Notes: generated by a model from the sequence alone, not told the origin. A DNA stretch of 64,000 bases from Herbiconiux flava (GCF_013409865.1 NZ_JACCBM010000001.1:1054001-1118000); one strand, 5' to 3'. Shown: positions 1 through 8,166, counted from the stretch's first letter. Made by a program: numbers and translations.

Positions 1-237
1 TGGTGAGGTGACCTGCACCGCGAACTGCCCGGTCGGAGGTGTCGTGACGGTCGAGGTCACCGACACGGATGCCGCCGCGGCCGAACCGGCGAGGGTGACG
101 GGGGCCGCGGTCCACGAGGCGCTCGCCGCCCAGCTCGAGGTACCCACGGCGAACACCGACACGAAGACGACCACGATCAGGCGCCATCCCGCGAGCCGGC
201 GCACGGGGCGGGGGCTCGGGTCGGGGCTGTTGGGCAT
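1..237 (-). CDS. Secreted or membrane-anchored protein, N-terminal part only
   Basis: Reading the minus strand from the ATG at 237 gives 79 codons without a stop, cut by the window edge. The product starts with a short charged region (RPVRRLAGWR, residues 9-19), then a hydrophobic stretch (LIVVVFVSVFAVG, about 20-32) and an Ala/Ser/Thr-rich sequence with SASWTAAPV. This is a Sec-type signal sequence or signal anchor followed by an extracellular segment rich in Val/Thr/Ser (residues 45-79), as in adhesin- or TasA/SipW-like exported proteins. The family cannot be named from so little sequence. It lies downstream of the small gene at 406-768 on the same strand, separated by 168 bp in which I see no gene. 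Confidence 0.6.
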   Translation of the reverse strand, partial: MPNSPDPSPRPVRRLAGWRLIVVVFVSVFAVGTSSWAASASWTAAPVTLAGSAAAASVSVTSTVTTPPTGQFAVQVTSP

Positions 238-405
238 GGTGGGCGAGCGCCTTTCGGGTCGCCGTCAAGTCTGCGGATGCCCGGCCCACCGGCCTCGGAA
301 CGCGACCCCCGACGTCGCCGGGGTGACGCATCCGGTCGCGCAGGTGACCACGCACGCCGCGGGCACGGGACCGGTGGCGGGCCTGCGCGCCGCTGGGAGC
401 GCCGG

Positions 406-768
406 TTACTGCGCCGCGGGCACGGCCGCGGGCACGGCCGCGAGGTGCTCGCGCGACTTCTGCTCCAGGAACGAGCACAGCTCCGCCGCCACCACCAGCT
501 CCTCCGAGAGCTCGTTCAGCCGCTCGACGTCGAGGGTGAGCTCGTCGTGCCGGGGCGCGAACACGACCTGCCAGCTCGGGTCGCCGGGCGCGGTCGGTTC
601 GAGGTAGGCGTAGGGGCCGGCGTTCTTCAGGCGAACCACCACGAGGCCGGTGTCGCCGCCGCTCAGGTCTTCGTGGCGCAGCACTTCGAGCTCGCCGGGC
701 ATCGGATGCTCCTCGGCGATGAATTCGGCGAGCCACTCCTCGAGCAGCTCCTTGGTACGGAACGGCAC
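406..768 (-). CDS. Small conserved hypothetical protein (paralog of 8279-8650)
   Basis: A 120-residue acidic, soluble protein with no signal peptide or membrane segment. The GTG at 768 is chosen because AGGAGG lies four bases upstream and because it gives the same first residues (VPFRT-E-L) as the paralog at 8279-8650. The two share VPFRT, a Trp-Leu region, DTGLVV and YLEP.APGDP.W (residues about 55-80), then a helical C-terminus containing AELC. Roughly half the positions look identical by eye. I recognise no named domain and no catalytic motif. It lies 70 bp downstream of aztA on the same strand and might be co-transcribed, but nothing links it to zinc. Confidence 0.75.
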   Translation of the reverse strand: MPFRTKELLEEWLAEFIAEEHPMPGELEVLRHEDLSGGDTGLVVVRLKNAGPYAYLEPTAPGDPSWQVVFAPRHDELTLDVERLNELSEELVVAAELCSFLEQKSREHLAAVPAAVPAAQ

Positions 769-838
769 CGGTCCTCCTCTGCACTGGCGACGGGAATGGC
801 CGCTCGGCCACAGCAGAATCATAGGGAATGCGAGCCGT

Positions 839-1543
839 TCACCCGAAGGCGCCCGGAGGGGTTGACGGCTGCCCCTCCGGTGCGACGGTGCCGGGCCCGG
901 TCAGCCGCAGCACGAGTCCTCGGGGGCCGGCCCGCCCGGCCCAGGCGGGGTCGTGCGTGGCCTGCACGACGGTCGCCCCGCGCGCCAGCTCGGCGTCGAC
1001 CGCCGCGCGGATGAGCTCCTGCGCCCGGTCGTCCACCCCCGAGGCCGGCTCGTCGAGCAGCACGAGCGCGGCCCGTTGGGCGAGCGCCTGGGCGACGAGC
1101 GCGCGCTGACGCTGTCCGCCCGACAGCTCGTGCAGCGGCCTCCGCGCGAGCGGCCCGATCTGCAGGGCGTCGAGAGCGTCGTCGACGATGCGGCGGTCGG
1201 CGGCGCGCAGGAGGCCGACGGGTCCGCGCGCCCGCCAGCGCCCCATCGACACGACCTCGCGCACGGTCAGGGGCATCCGTTCGGGGGCGGCGCTGCGCTG
1301 CACCACGAGTGCCACGCTCGATCGCGGCCGGCGTTCGAGGTGCCCCGAGCTCGGTTTCAGGATGCCCGCCAGCACCGCGAGCAGCGTCGACTTGCCCGAT
1401 CCGTTCGGCCCGAGCAGCACGGTCAGCCGGCCCTCGGGCGGTTCGAAGTCGACCCGGTCGAGCACGAGCCGGTCGCCGTAGGCGGCGGACACGGCGGTCA
1501 GCCGCACGAGCGGCCCGGTCGTCGGAGCGGGTAGGGAGGTCAC
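839..1543 (-). CDS. aztA: Zinc ABC transporter ATP-binding protein AztA
   Basis: A 234-residue ABC ATPase of the Zn/Mn (ZnuC/AztA) group that powers uptake through AztB. Walker A is GPNGSGKST (residues 45-53), the signature is LSGGQRQR (140-147) and Walker B is VLLDEPAS (161-168), followed by the switch His in ATHDPAW. Length is typical for single-domain metal-import ATPases. The GTG start at 1543 sits six bases from a TAGGAT -10 hexamer, suggesting a leaderless transcript. It is divergent from aztB-aztC-aztD, and the 55-bp gap holds a Zur-type palindrome. The neighbouring AztC/AztD homologs make zinc much more likely than manganese as the substrate. Confidence 0.88.
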   Translation of the reverse strand: MTSLPAPTTGPLVRLTAVSAAYGDRLVLDRVDFEPPEGRLTVLLGPNGSGKSTLLAVLAGILKPSSGHLERRPRSSVALVVQRSAAPERMPLTVREVVSMGRWRARGPVGLLRAADRRIVDDALDALQIGPLARRPLHELSGGQRQRALVAQALAQRAALVLLDEPASGVDDRAQELIRAAVDAELARGATVVQATHDPAWAGRAGPRGLVLRLTGPGTVAPEGQPSTPPGAFG

Positions 1544-1549
1544 GCGCCG

Positions 1550-1577
1550 ATCCTAACTTAATGAGAATGGTTATCAA
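1550..1577 (-). promoter_or_regulatory. aztA promoter
   Basis: On the minus strand TTGATA (1577-1572) and TAGGAT (1555-1550) are 16 bp apart, and the GTG of aztA follows six bases after the -10. This is a near-consensus housekeeping promoter with an apparently leaderless start. The Zur-like palindrome (1562-1576) covers the -35 and spacer, as expected for repression. Confidence 0.65.
1562..1576. promoter_or_regulatory. Zur (Fur-family) box between aztA and aztB
   Basis: TGAGAATGGTTATCA is an imperfect 15-bp palindrome (TGA-AA---TT-TCA arms) matching the general Zur/Fur pattern TGAtAATnATTaTCA. It is an AT-rich island in a GC-rich genome and lies in the only gap between divergent zinc-uptake genes, so one Zur dimer pair could repress both sides. 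Fur or a manganese regulator cannot be excluded from the motif alone, but the genes favour Zur. Confidence 0.75.
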
Positions 1578-1584
1578 TTAACGC

Positions 1585-1590
1585 TAGGGT
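1585..1590 (+). promoter_or_regulatory. Candidate aztB -10 element
   Basis: TAGGGT lies eight bases before the ATG at 1599, which would make the aztB transcript leaderless or nearly so. A -35 at the usual distance (TGAGAA, 1562) is poor and coincides with the Zur box. Confidence 0.4.
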
Positions 1591-1598
1591 CGGTGACC

Positions 1599-2594
1599 AT
1601 GACCGAACTGCTCGAGCCCTTCGCCGCCGGCTTCCTGCTGCGTGCCCTCGTCGGCGGCGTGCTGGTGGCGGTGCTCTGCGGGGTAGTGGGCACGTGGGTC
1701 GTGATCCGCGGCATGGCCTTCCTCGGGGAGGCGATGGCGCACGGGGTGCTGCCCGGGGTGGCCGTCGCGACGCTCCTCGGTCTGCCGCCCGTCGTCGGGG
1801 CGGCGGTCAGCGCCTCCGTGATGACCGCCGGCATCGGGGTCGCGTCGCGGCGGGGGCGGCTGTCGGACGACACCGCCATCGGTCTGCTCTTCGTGGCCAT
1901 GCTCAGCCTCGGCGTGATCGTCGTGTCGCGGTCGCGGTCGTTCGCCACCGACCTCACCGCCATCCTGTTCGGTGACGTGCTGGCCATCTCGTGGGGGGAC
2001 ATCGCCCTGCTGGCGGGCGCTCTGCTGCTGGCGCTGGGGGTGTGTGCGGTGTTCCATCGCTCGTTCGTGGCGGCGACCTTCGACGAGCGGATCGCCGCGA
2101 CCCTGGGGCTCCGGCCGTGGATCGCGCGGCCGGTGCTCGTGGGGTTGGTGACGCTCGTCGTCGTGGCCTCGTACCAGGCCGTCGGGAGCCTGCTCGTGGT
2201 GGGACTGCTGCTCGGTCCGGCGGTCGCGGCGGGGCGGTGGGTGCGGAGCATCCCGGCGACCATGGCGCTCGCCGCGGCACTCGGCGCGCTCGCCGTGCTC
2301 GGGGGGCTGCTCGTCTCGTGGCACGCGGCCACCGCCGCGGGCGCCACGATCGCGGCGATGGCAGCGCTGCTGACGGCGCTGTCGGCGCTCGCCCGAGCGC
2401 TCCTCACGGCGACCACCGCCCGCCGCGCCACCCGCCGAACCGCCCGCCGCGCCTCGGGCCGCCGCACCGCTTCTGGCCGCGCCTTTGCTCCGGCCCGCGC
2501 CGCCGGTGGCGCCGTCGTCCCCACGACGGCCCCTGTTCCCACCCCCGGCCCCGTCCGCCTCGGCGGCTCAGTCAAGGAGACCGCAGAACTGTGA
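1599..2594 (+). CDS. aztB: Zinc ABC transporter permease AztB
   Basis: About 331 residues with 8-9 hydrophobic segments up to residue ~270; an ABC-3 family permease (ZnuB/MntB/AztB type). The motif FLGEAMAHGVLPGVA (about 41-55) is the conserved first cytoplasmic region, and the usual ABC-3 segment QAVGSLLVVGLLLGPAVAA is at about 195-213. The C-terminus is extended by about 60 Ala/Arg/Pro-rich residues, probably a disordered cytoplasmic tail. A GTG at 1593 in the same frame is an alternative start; ATG 1599 fits the -10 spacing better. Its stop overlaps the start of the next gene (GTGA), indicating translational coupling. Confidence 0.87.
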   Translation: MTELLEPFAAGFLLRALVGGVLVAVLCGVVGTWVVIRGMAFLGEAMAHGVLPGVAVATLLGLPPVVGAAVSASVMTAGIGVASRRGRLSDDTAIGLLFVAMLSLGVIVVSRSRSFATDLTAILFGDVLAISWGDIALLAGALLLALGVCAVFHRSFVAATFDERIAATLGLRPWIARPVLVGLVTLVVVASYQAVGSLLVVGLLLGPAVAAGRWVRSIPATMALAAALGALAVLGGLLVSWHAATAAGATIAAMAALLTALSALARALLTATTARRATRRTARRASGRRTASGRAFAPARAAGGAVVPTTAPVPTPGPVRLGGSVKETAEL

Positions 2595-3886
2595 GCACCT
2601 CGTTCATCCCCATCCGCCGGAGTGCCGTCGTCGTCAGCGCCCTCCTCGCCGTCATCGGGCTGACGCTGGCGGGCTGCACCTCTCCGCCGAGCGCGACCGA
2701 TCGCGCTCCGGCGTCGACGGCCGGCGACGGGCACGGGTTCGTGGCCGGTGCCGCCGAGATGCCCGAACCGCAGCTGCGCCTGATCACGCTCGGCGAGACC
2801 GGCCTGCAGGCGTTCGACCCGGCCACCGGCGACTCGGTCGCGCTCCTCGACGAGGCCCAGGGAGCGCTCTCGAGCGACGGCCGCTACGCCGTCGTCACGG
2901 AGCCCGACGGCCGCGCGACGGTCGTCGACACCGGCACCTGGACGGTGCCGCACGGCGACCACTCCCACTACTACCTCGCCGAGCCGCGCTCGCTGGGTCG
3001 CCTCGACGACAGGGCGGATGCGGGTCCCGCCCGACTGGCGTCGAGCACCACCCTGACCGCCGTGTCCCTCCCGGGTGCCGGCGACAGCTCTGCGGGGGAG
3101 GGCCTGGGGATCGTCCTGGATGGGGAGGCGCTCGCTGACGGCCGGCTCGAGGAGCGCGCGCGCATCCCGCTCGCCGCTGGGGGAGCCCTGCTCCCGCTGG
3201 AAGATCTGCTGGTCGGCCCGGCACCCGACTCGGAGAACGTGGAAGCGGGCGCGCTCGCGTCGTATTCCGCGGACGGCATACGGCTCGATGTCGAAGCCGA
3301 CTGCGCTGCGCCCGCCGGCGCCGAGCTCACCCGGGTGGGAGCCGCGTTCAGCTGCGCCGACGGCGCCGTGCTCGCGACCGCCGAAACCGGGGGTGGCTCG
3401 ATCCGCTTCGAGCGCATCCCCTACCCCGACGACATAGCAGACGGGGATCGCGCGATGTCCTTCGCCGGCCGCCCCGGTCGCCCCGACGTCGCGGCGGTGG
3501 CCGGAGGCCGTGGCGCCTGGCTGCTCGACACCCGCGATCGCCGCTGGACGCTGCTGCCGAGTCCCGCCCCGCTGCTCCGCGCGACCGCCGTGGGCGACGC
3601 CGACGGCACCGTGGTGGGCGTCGACGTCGAGGGCCGGATCGTCGTGCTCGACGCGCAGAGCGCAGGGGACGGGGCCGCACCCGCACGGAGCGAGCCCGTG
3701 CTCGCCGCCGAGATCGTCGACGGGCAGGTGCCGGCCGAGCTCGTGTTCGAGGTCGACGCCGACCGCGCCTACGTGAACGCGCCGTCGGCCGGCACGGTGC
3801 TCGAGATCGACTACCGCGACCGGGCGCGCATCGCCCGCACGCTCGACATCCCCGGCGGCGCAGCGGCCCTCGCGGAGGTGGGATGA
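2591..3886 (+). CDS. Beta-propeller lipoprotein of the azt operon, His-rich loop
   Basis: A 431-residue lipoprotein: signal segment to residue 28 and lipobox LAGC with Cys29. The rest is made of repeated strands with DxxG-type turns, as in WD40/quinoprotein-like propellers and resembling AztD. Residues 121-128 (HGDHSHYY) form a compact His/Asp/Tyr cluster well suited to zinc. It starts on the stop of aztB and ends on the start of aztC, so it is a true operon member. A second protein of this fold (AztD) follows aztC, so this gene is probably a diverged AztD-like metallochaperone or zinc reservoir. That role is inferred from context and the His cluster; I do not recognise a named family with certainty. 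Confidence 0.75.
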   Translation: MSTSFIPIRRSAVVVSALLAVIGLTLAGCTSPPSATDRAPASTAGDGHGFVAGAAEMPEPQLRLITLGETGLQAFDPATGDSVALLDEAQGALSSDGRYAVVTEPDGRATVVDTGTWTVPHGDHSHYYLAEPRSLGRLDDRADAGPARLASSTTLTAVSLPGAGDSSAGEGLGIVLDGEALADGRLEERARIPLAAGGALLPLEDLLVGPAPDSENVEAGALASYSADGIRLDVEADCAAPAGAELTRVGAAFSCADGAVLATAETGGGSIRFERIPYPDDIADGDRAMSFAGRPGRPDVAAVAGGRGAWLLDTRDRRWTLLPSPAPLLRATAVGDADGTVVGVDVEGRIVVLDAQSAGDGAAPARSEPVLAAEIVDGQVPAELVFEVDADRAYVNAPSAGTVLEIDYRDRARIARTLDIPGGAAALAEVG

Positions 3887-4833
3887 TGACCGCGACCCGC
3901 CCGGCCCGCGTCGCCGCGACGGCGGCGATCCTCGCGGCGCTCGCCGCCCTGACCGGCTGCACCGCCACCACCTCCATGGCCACCGACCCGCCGCCCGCCG
4001 GCCGCCCCGTCGTCGCCGTCACCACGACCATCCTCGGCGACGTCGTCACCGAGCTCGTCGGCGACCAGGCCGAGGTGCTCACCCTGATGCCGCCCGAGGC
4101 CGATCCGCACTCCTTCGAGATCTCGGCGACCGAGGCGGCGCGCCTGCGAGACGCCGCGCTCGTCGTCTCGAACGGTCTCGGCCTCGAGGAGGGGCTGCAG
4201 CACCACGTCGACGCCGCCGCCGAGGACGGCGTGCCCACCGTCGAGGCCGGCGAGCTCATCGACCCGCTCGACTACACCGACGGCGACGCCCGCGGCGAGC
4301 CCGACCCCCACTTCTGGACCGACCCCGCCCGCATGATCGACATCGTCGACGGCCTCGAGCCGACGCTGGCTGCTGCCGAGGGCATCGACCCGGCCCGCCT
4401 CGCCGCCGCCGCCGATCGCTACCGGGCCGAGCTGCAGGCGCTCGACGCCGAGATGATCGGCCGGTTCGAGGCGATCCCGTCCGCGCAGCGGGCGCTCGTG
4501 ACGAACCACCACGTCTTCGGCTACCTCGCCGACCGCTACGGGTTCCGCGTGATCGGCGCGGTGATCCCGGGCGGCACCACCCTCGCGGCCCCGAGCGCGT
4601 CCGACCTGCAGGAGCTCGTCGACGCCATCCGCGAGGCCGGCGTCCCCACGATCTTCGCCGACGCCTCGCAGCCCGACCGGCTGGTGCAGGTGCTCGCCGA
4701 GGAGGCCGGCGTCGACGTCGACGTGGTCGCCCTGCACACCGAGTCCCTCTCGACCCCCGGCGGGGGAGCCGCCACCTACCTCGAGATGATGCGCTCGAAC
4801 GCGCAGCTGATCGCCACCGGCCTGTCGCCCTGA
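3883..4833 (+). CDS. aztC: Zinc ABC transporter substrate-binding protein AztC
   Basis: A 316-residue cluster A-I (TroA/ZnuA-type) metal-binding lipoprotein that captures zinc outside the membrane for AztB. Lipobox LTGC with Cys26. Likely zinc ligands are His76 (DPHSFE), His143 (DPHFW), His209 or His210 (NHHVFGY) and Asp260 (IFADAS), the expected HHH-D set. It lacks the long His-rich loop of ZnuA, as in AztC proteins, which receive zinc from AztD. The start is ATGATG at 3883/3886, preceded by GGAGGTGG inside the previous gene. The end of the gene and the region after the stop are directly duplicated (see 4819-4881). Confidence 0.9.
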   Translation: MMTATRPARVAATAAILAALAALTGCTATTSMATDPPPAGRPVVAVTTTILGDVVTELVGDQAEVLTLMPPEADPHSFEISATEAARLRDAALVVSNGLGLEEGLQHHVDAAAEDGVPTVEAGELIDPLDYTDGDARGEPDPHFWTDPARMIDIVDGLEPTLAAAEGIDPARLAAAADRYRAELQALDAEMIGRFEAIPSAQRALVTNHHVFGYLADRYGFRVIGAVIPGGTTLAAPSASDLQELVDAIREAGVPTIFADASQPDRLVQVLAEEAGVDVDVVALHTESLSTPGGGAATYLEMMRSNAQLIATGLSP

Positions 4834-4881
4834 CCGGCCGACCCCGACCACAGGCCTGTCGCCCTGACCGGCCGACCCCGA
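4819..4881 (+). repeat. 29-bp direct repeat spanning the aztC stop
   Basis: The 29 bases 4819-4847, which include the last codons and TGA of aztC, recur exactly at 4853-4881, with only five bases between copies. The second copy fills almost all of the aztC-aztD gap and carries a second TGA in the same local context. It looks like a recent slippage or unequal-crossover duplication. The aztD ribosome site (AAAGGA) follows directly. Confidence 0.95.
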
Positions 4882-4890
4882 AAGGAAACG

Positions 4891-6120
4891 ATGAACACCA
4901 GAACCACCACGCATCGACGGATGATCGCCGCGATCGCTCTGACGACCACGACGCTGCTCGGCCTGTCCGCCTGCGCGAGCACCGCATCCGGAGACCCGGC
5001 CGGCGACGCCGGACCCGTCAGCCCGAACGCGGCCGCGTCGACCGGCCCGCGCATCGCCCTCACCTACGACGGCGGACTGCTCGTGCTCGACGGCACGAGC
5101 CTCGACACGCTCGCCGACATCGAGCTGGCCGGCTTCAACCGGGTGAACCCCGCGGGCGACGGCCGGAGCGTGATGGTCTCGACCACCGACGGTTTCCAGG
5201 TGCTCGACACCGGCGCCGGCAGCAGCGACGGGCCCGAGCTCACCGACCTCGTCTTCGAGGCGCCTTCGCCGGGCCACGTCGTGCGCCACCACGGCCGCAC
5301 CATGCTCTTCGCCGACGGCACGGGCGAGACCACGATCTTCGACTCCGCCGAGCTGCTCGCGAACGCCGGCGCGGGCCGGCTGCCCCAGACCGAGACGGTT
5401 CCCTCGCCCGAGGCGCACCACGGCGTCTCAATCGAGCTCGCCGACGGCACGCTGCTCACGACGATCGGCACTCCGGATGCCCGAACCGGCGTTCGAGCCC
5501 TCGATTCCGATCGCACCGAGACGGTCCGCAACGAGGAGTGCCCGTCGGTGCACGGCGAGGGAGCGGTGCGCGGCGAGGTCGCGGTGTTCGGCTGCAGCGA
5601 CGGCGTGCTCGTCTACGACGACGGCGCCTTCACCAAGATCGCGGCACCCGACGCCTATGGCCGCACCGGCAACGCGTACGTCACCGAGACCTCTCAGATC
5701 ATGGTCGGCGACTACGACGCCGATCCCGACGCCGAGGGCTACGTGCTCACCGCGCTGACGCTCGTCGACACCGAGGCGAAGTCGTCCCGGGTCGTGTCGC
5801 TGCCCGAGGGCGTCGGCTACACCTGGCGAGACGTCGCCCGCACCGCCGACGACGACGCGATCGTGCTCGGCACCGACGGGGCACTGCACGTCCTCGACGT
5901 CACGACGGGGGAGTTCGGCGCCTCGTTCCCGGTCATCGAGGCGTGGGAGGGCCCGGCGGAGTGGCAGGACGCGCATCCGGCCCTCGTCGTCGACGGCGGA
6001 ACGGCCTACGTCACCGATCCCGCGACCTCGTCCATCCACGCGGTCGACGTGGCCACCGGCGAGGTGCTGGCGAGCAGCGAGCTCGCCGGCGTGCCGAACG
6101 AGATCGCCGTCACCGGCTGA
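4891..6120 (+). CDS. aztD: Zinc metallochaperone AztD
   Basis: A 409-residue lipoprotein (lipobox LSAC, Cys28) with a beta-propeller body. In characterised systems AztD binds zinc outside the cytoplasmic membrane and passes it to AztC. Family-like features are GHVVRHHGRTMLFADGTG (about residues 126-143), EAHHGVS, CPSVHGEG and FGCSDGVL, giving several His residues plus a Cys pair facing the propeller axis. Length is usual for AztD. It is the last gene of the azt operon, preceded by AAAGGA and an ATG at 4891. Distinguishing this from the other propeller lipoprotein at 2591 rests on its closer match to AztD. Confidence 0.85.
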   Translation: MNTRTTTHRRMIAAIALTTTTLLGLSACASTASGDPAGDAGPVSPNAAASTGPRIALTYDGGLLVLDGTSLDTLADIELAGFNRVNPAGDGRSVMVSTTDGFQVLDTGAGSSDGPELTDLVFEAPSPGHVVRHHGRTMLFADGTGETTIFDSAELLANAGAGRLPQTETVPSPEAHHGVSIELADGTLLTTIGTPDARTGVRALDSDRTETVRNEECPSVHGEGAVRGEVAVFGCSDGVLVYDDGAFTKIAAPDAYGRTGNAYVTETSQIMVGDYDADPDAEGYVLTALTLVDTEAKSSRVVSLPEGVGYTWRDVARTADDDAIVLGTDGALHVLDVTTGEFGASFPVIEAWEGPAEWQDAHPALVVDGGTAYVTDPATSSIHAVDVATGEVLASSELAGVPNEIAVTG

Positions 6121-6306
6121 GCCCGCGCCGCTGCTCCAGCCGCCCACCCTTGACCGGCACCCGGCCGTGCCCCGTCGCTGGGAGGCCGCTGGATGCCCGG
6201 CCGCAGTCTGCTGGAGGCCCGCCCCCATTCCGCCGCGAACGGGAGCGGGCCGCCGGCGTTCGCGGTTCCATGGACTCGACACGATGGCTTGAGGGAAGGC
6301 GCCGCG

Positions 6307-7119
6307 ATGAACAGAGCCCTGGTGGTCATGCCGACCTACAACGAACTCGAGAACCTCGAGCCCATCGCCCGGCGGGTGCTCGCCACCGGCGCAGCCGACC
6401 TGCTGATCGTCGACGACAGCTCGCCCGACGGCACCGGTGAGCTCGCCGACCGGCTCGCGGCGGCCCACCCGGGCGCAGACGGCTCGAGCGCCGTTCACGT
6501 GCTGCACCGTGCCGGCAAGGAGGGCCTCGGCGTCGCGTACCTGGCGGGCTTCGCCTGGGCGCGCGAGCGCGGCTACGACGCGATCATCGAGATGGACGCC
6601 GACGGCTCCCACCAGCCCGAGGCCCTGCCCGAGATGCTCGCCCTGCTCGAACACTCCGACCTCGTGCTCGGCTCCCGCTGGGTGCCCGGCGGAGAGGTGC
6701 GCAACTGGCCGCTCAGCCGCAAGATGCTGAGCCGCGGCGGCAACCTCTACGCCCGGATCGCCCTGGGCATCGCGGTGAAGGACGCGACCGGCGGCTTCCG
6801 CGCGTACCGCACCACCGCGCTCGACACCATCGGCCTCGACGACGTCGCCTCGCACGGCTACTGCTTCCAGCTCGACCTGGTCTGGCGTGCGCTGCAGTCG
6901 GGCCTCCGCGTCACCGAGTTCCCCATCCTGTTCGTCGAGCGAACGCACGGCGAGTCCAAGATGAGCGGGTCGATCGTGCGCGAGTCGCTCGTGAAGGTCA
7001 CGCAGTGGGGCCTCGACCGGCGGATGCGGTCGGCCCGCGAGGTCGTGCTGCACGGTCACCGGCTCCCGTCGGTGCGCGCCGGCTCGAGCGTCGCGGGCGC
7101 CGGCCTGGCCCGCCTCTAG
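6307..7119 (+). CDS. Polyprenol monophosphomannose synthase (GT2)
   Basis: A 270-residue GT2 glycosyltransferase of the Dpm1/Ppm1 type, which transfers mannose from GDP-mannose to polyprenyl phosphate at the cytoplasmic face of the membrane. Characteristic motifs: VVMPTYNE.ENL (residues 6-17), VDDSSPDGTG (35-44), the metal site EMDADGSHQPE (about 95-105), GSRWVPGG, and FVERTHGESKMS near the end. No membrane segment follows, so this is the soluble catalytic form, unlike the two-domain mycobacterial protein. The ATG at 6307 aligns with family starts; an in-frame ATG at 6193 would add 38 non-conserved residues. A 25-bp direct repeat begins at the stop. Confidence 0.9.
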   Translation: MNRALVVMPTYNELENLEPIARRVLATGAADLLIVDDSSPDGTGELADRLAAAHPGADGSSAVHVLHRAGKEGLGVAYLAGFAWARERGYDAIIEMDADGSHQPEALPEMLALLEHSDLVLGSRWVPGGEVRNWPLSRKMLSRGGNLYARIALGIAVKDATGGFRAYRTTALDTIGLDDVASHGYCFQLDLVWRALQSGLRVTEFPILFVERTHGESKMSGSIVRESLVKVTQWGLDRRMRSAREVVLHGHRLPSVRAGSSVAGAGLARL

Positions 7120-7173
7120 CCCGAGCGCCGCCGCCGGGCCCGCCTCCCGCCCGAGCGCCGCCGCCGGGCCCGC
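7119..7173 (+). repeat. 25-bp direct repeat after the mannose synthase stop
   Basis: The sequence at 7119-7143 recurs at 7149-7173 (period 30 bp), starting at the last base of the stop codon. It contains the GC-rich core GAGCGCCGCCGCCGGGCCCG. It resembles the duplication at the aztC stop in position and size, and I see no hairpin strong enough to call a terminator. Confidence 0.9.
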
Positions 7174-7196
7174 TGGGAGCCGGACGACGTCTGTGT

Positions 7197-7202
7197 GAGA
7201 AT
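7197..7202 (+). promoter_or_regulatory. Candidate extended -10 for the AraC gene
   Basis: GAGAAT preceded by TGT (TGn extended -10 pattern) ends seven bases before the ATG at 7210, so the transcript would begin at or beside the start codon. There is no recognisable Shine-Dalgarno sequence at proper distance, which supports a leaderless start. No good -35 is present. Confidence 0.4.
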
Positions 7203-7209
7203 TCGGGGG

Positions 7210-8166
7210 ATGGACGGTGAACCGAGCGCACTGATCCGGACCGAGTCGTCCGGCACGGAGCTCGACGATGCCCGCGCGATGTACCAGGACGGCTACAACG
7301 GCTCGGGCTTCCGCGCCGAGCTGAGCGACGAGGAGTTCTCGTACCGCTACACGGTGGCCGGCGGCCCCGACATGACGCTGCGCTCCTCGACCTACCTCGG
7401 CACCATCACCGGCACGATCCAGCCCGAGAACGCCTACATCGTCTCGTGGCTGCTCGGCGGCCGCGGCACGATGGACGTCGGTCACGACGAGGTGTCGCTG
7501 GTGCACGGCGTGCCCGCGATGTTCCCGACGGGCAAGCCGTACGCCTTCGACTTCGCCGACTACCGGCAGAACCTCGTGCACTTCGACGCCGGCTTCCTCG
7601 AGCGGGTGGCGGCCGAGCACGAGGGGCTGCTCCCGGGGCCCATCCACTTCGCCTCGGGGGTGCTGCCGGCTCCGGATGCGCTGCGGCGGTGGAACGCCAG
7701 CGTCGACGAGGCGGCCCGGCTGATCATCCGGGGCGAACCGACCCCGCTGCAGCTGGCCGAGATCGACCGGCGCACCGCCGTCGCCCTGCTGGACGCGTTC
7801 GCGCATGAGGGCAGCGGCATGCCGACGGTGCTGCTGGCGCCCCGCAACGTGCGGCTGCGGCGGGCGGTCGAGCGGATGCACGCGAGCGCCCATCTGCCCA
7901 TCGCACCGTTCGAGGTGGCCGAGGAGGTCGGGCTGACACCGCGCGGACTTCAGCAGGCGTTCGCCCGGCAGCTCGGAGTCACGCCGACCGAGTACCTGCG
8001 GGCCATCCGCCTGGATCGCGTGCAGGCCGAGCTGCAGCAGCTCGGCCCCGACGAGACCACGGTCGCACAGGTGGCGGCGCGCTGGGGCTTCACGCATGCC
8101 GGACGCTTCTCGCGCTCCTACGCGGCGCGCTTCGGCGAGTACCCCCGCACCACCCTGCTGCGCTGA
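7210..8166 (+). CDS. AraC-family transcriptional regulator
   Basis: A 318-residue AraC/XylS regulator. Residues about 1-200 form an N-terminal sensing domain with YRQNLVHFDAGFLE, and the C-terminal ~100 residues are the double helix-turn-helix: APFEVAEEVGLTPRGLQQAFARQLGVTP, then TVAQVAARWGFTHAGRFSRSYAARFGEYP. A paralog at 33365-34354 has the same length and the same PHRQNL/YRQNL landmark. An in-frame GTG at 7195 is an alternative start; ATG 7210 matches the paralog start better. Direct repeats 22 bp apart lie downstream at 8184-8218, before the next gene, and could be its binding sites. The ligand is unknown. Confidence 0.85.
   Translation: MDGEPSALIRTESSGTELDDARAMYQDGYNGSGFRAELSDEEFSYRYTVAGGPDMTLRSSTYLGTITGTIQPENAYIVSWLLGGRGTMDVGHDEVSLVHGVPAMFPTGKPYAFDFADYRQNLVHFDAGFLERVAAEHEGLLPGPIHFASGVLPAPDALRRWNASVDEAARLIIRGEPTPLQLAEIDRRTAVALLDAFAHEGSGMPTVLLAPRNVRLRRAVERMHASAHLPIAPFEVAEEVGLTPRGLQQAFARQLGVTPTEYLRAIRLDRVQAELQQLGPDETTVAQVAARWGFTHAGRFSRSYAARFGEYPRTTLLR

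Noticed and set aside
839..1543. Manganese or iron transport for the ABC system
   Set aside because: The ATPase alone would allow it, but the AztC and AztD homologs and the Zur-type box favour zinc.
3811..5421. Minus-strand open frame opposite aztC and aztD
   Set aside because: Gly/Val/Arg/Asp-rich shadow of two recognised zinc proteins.
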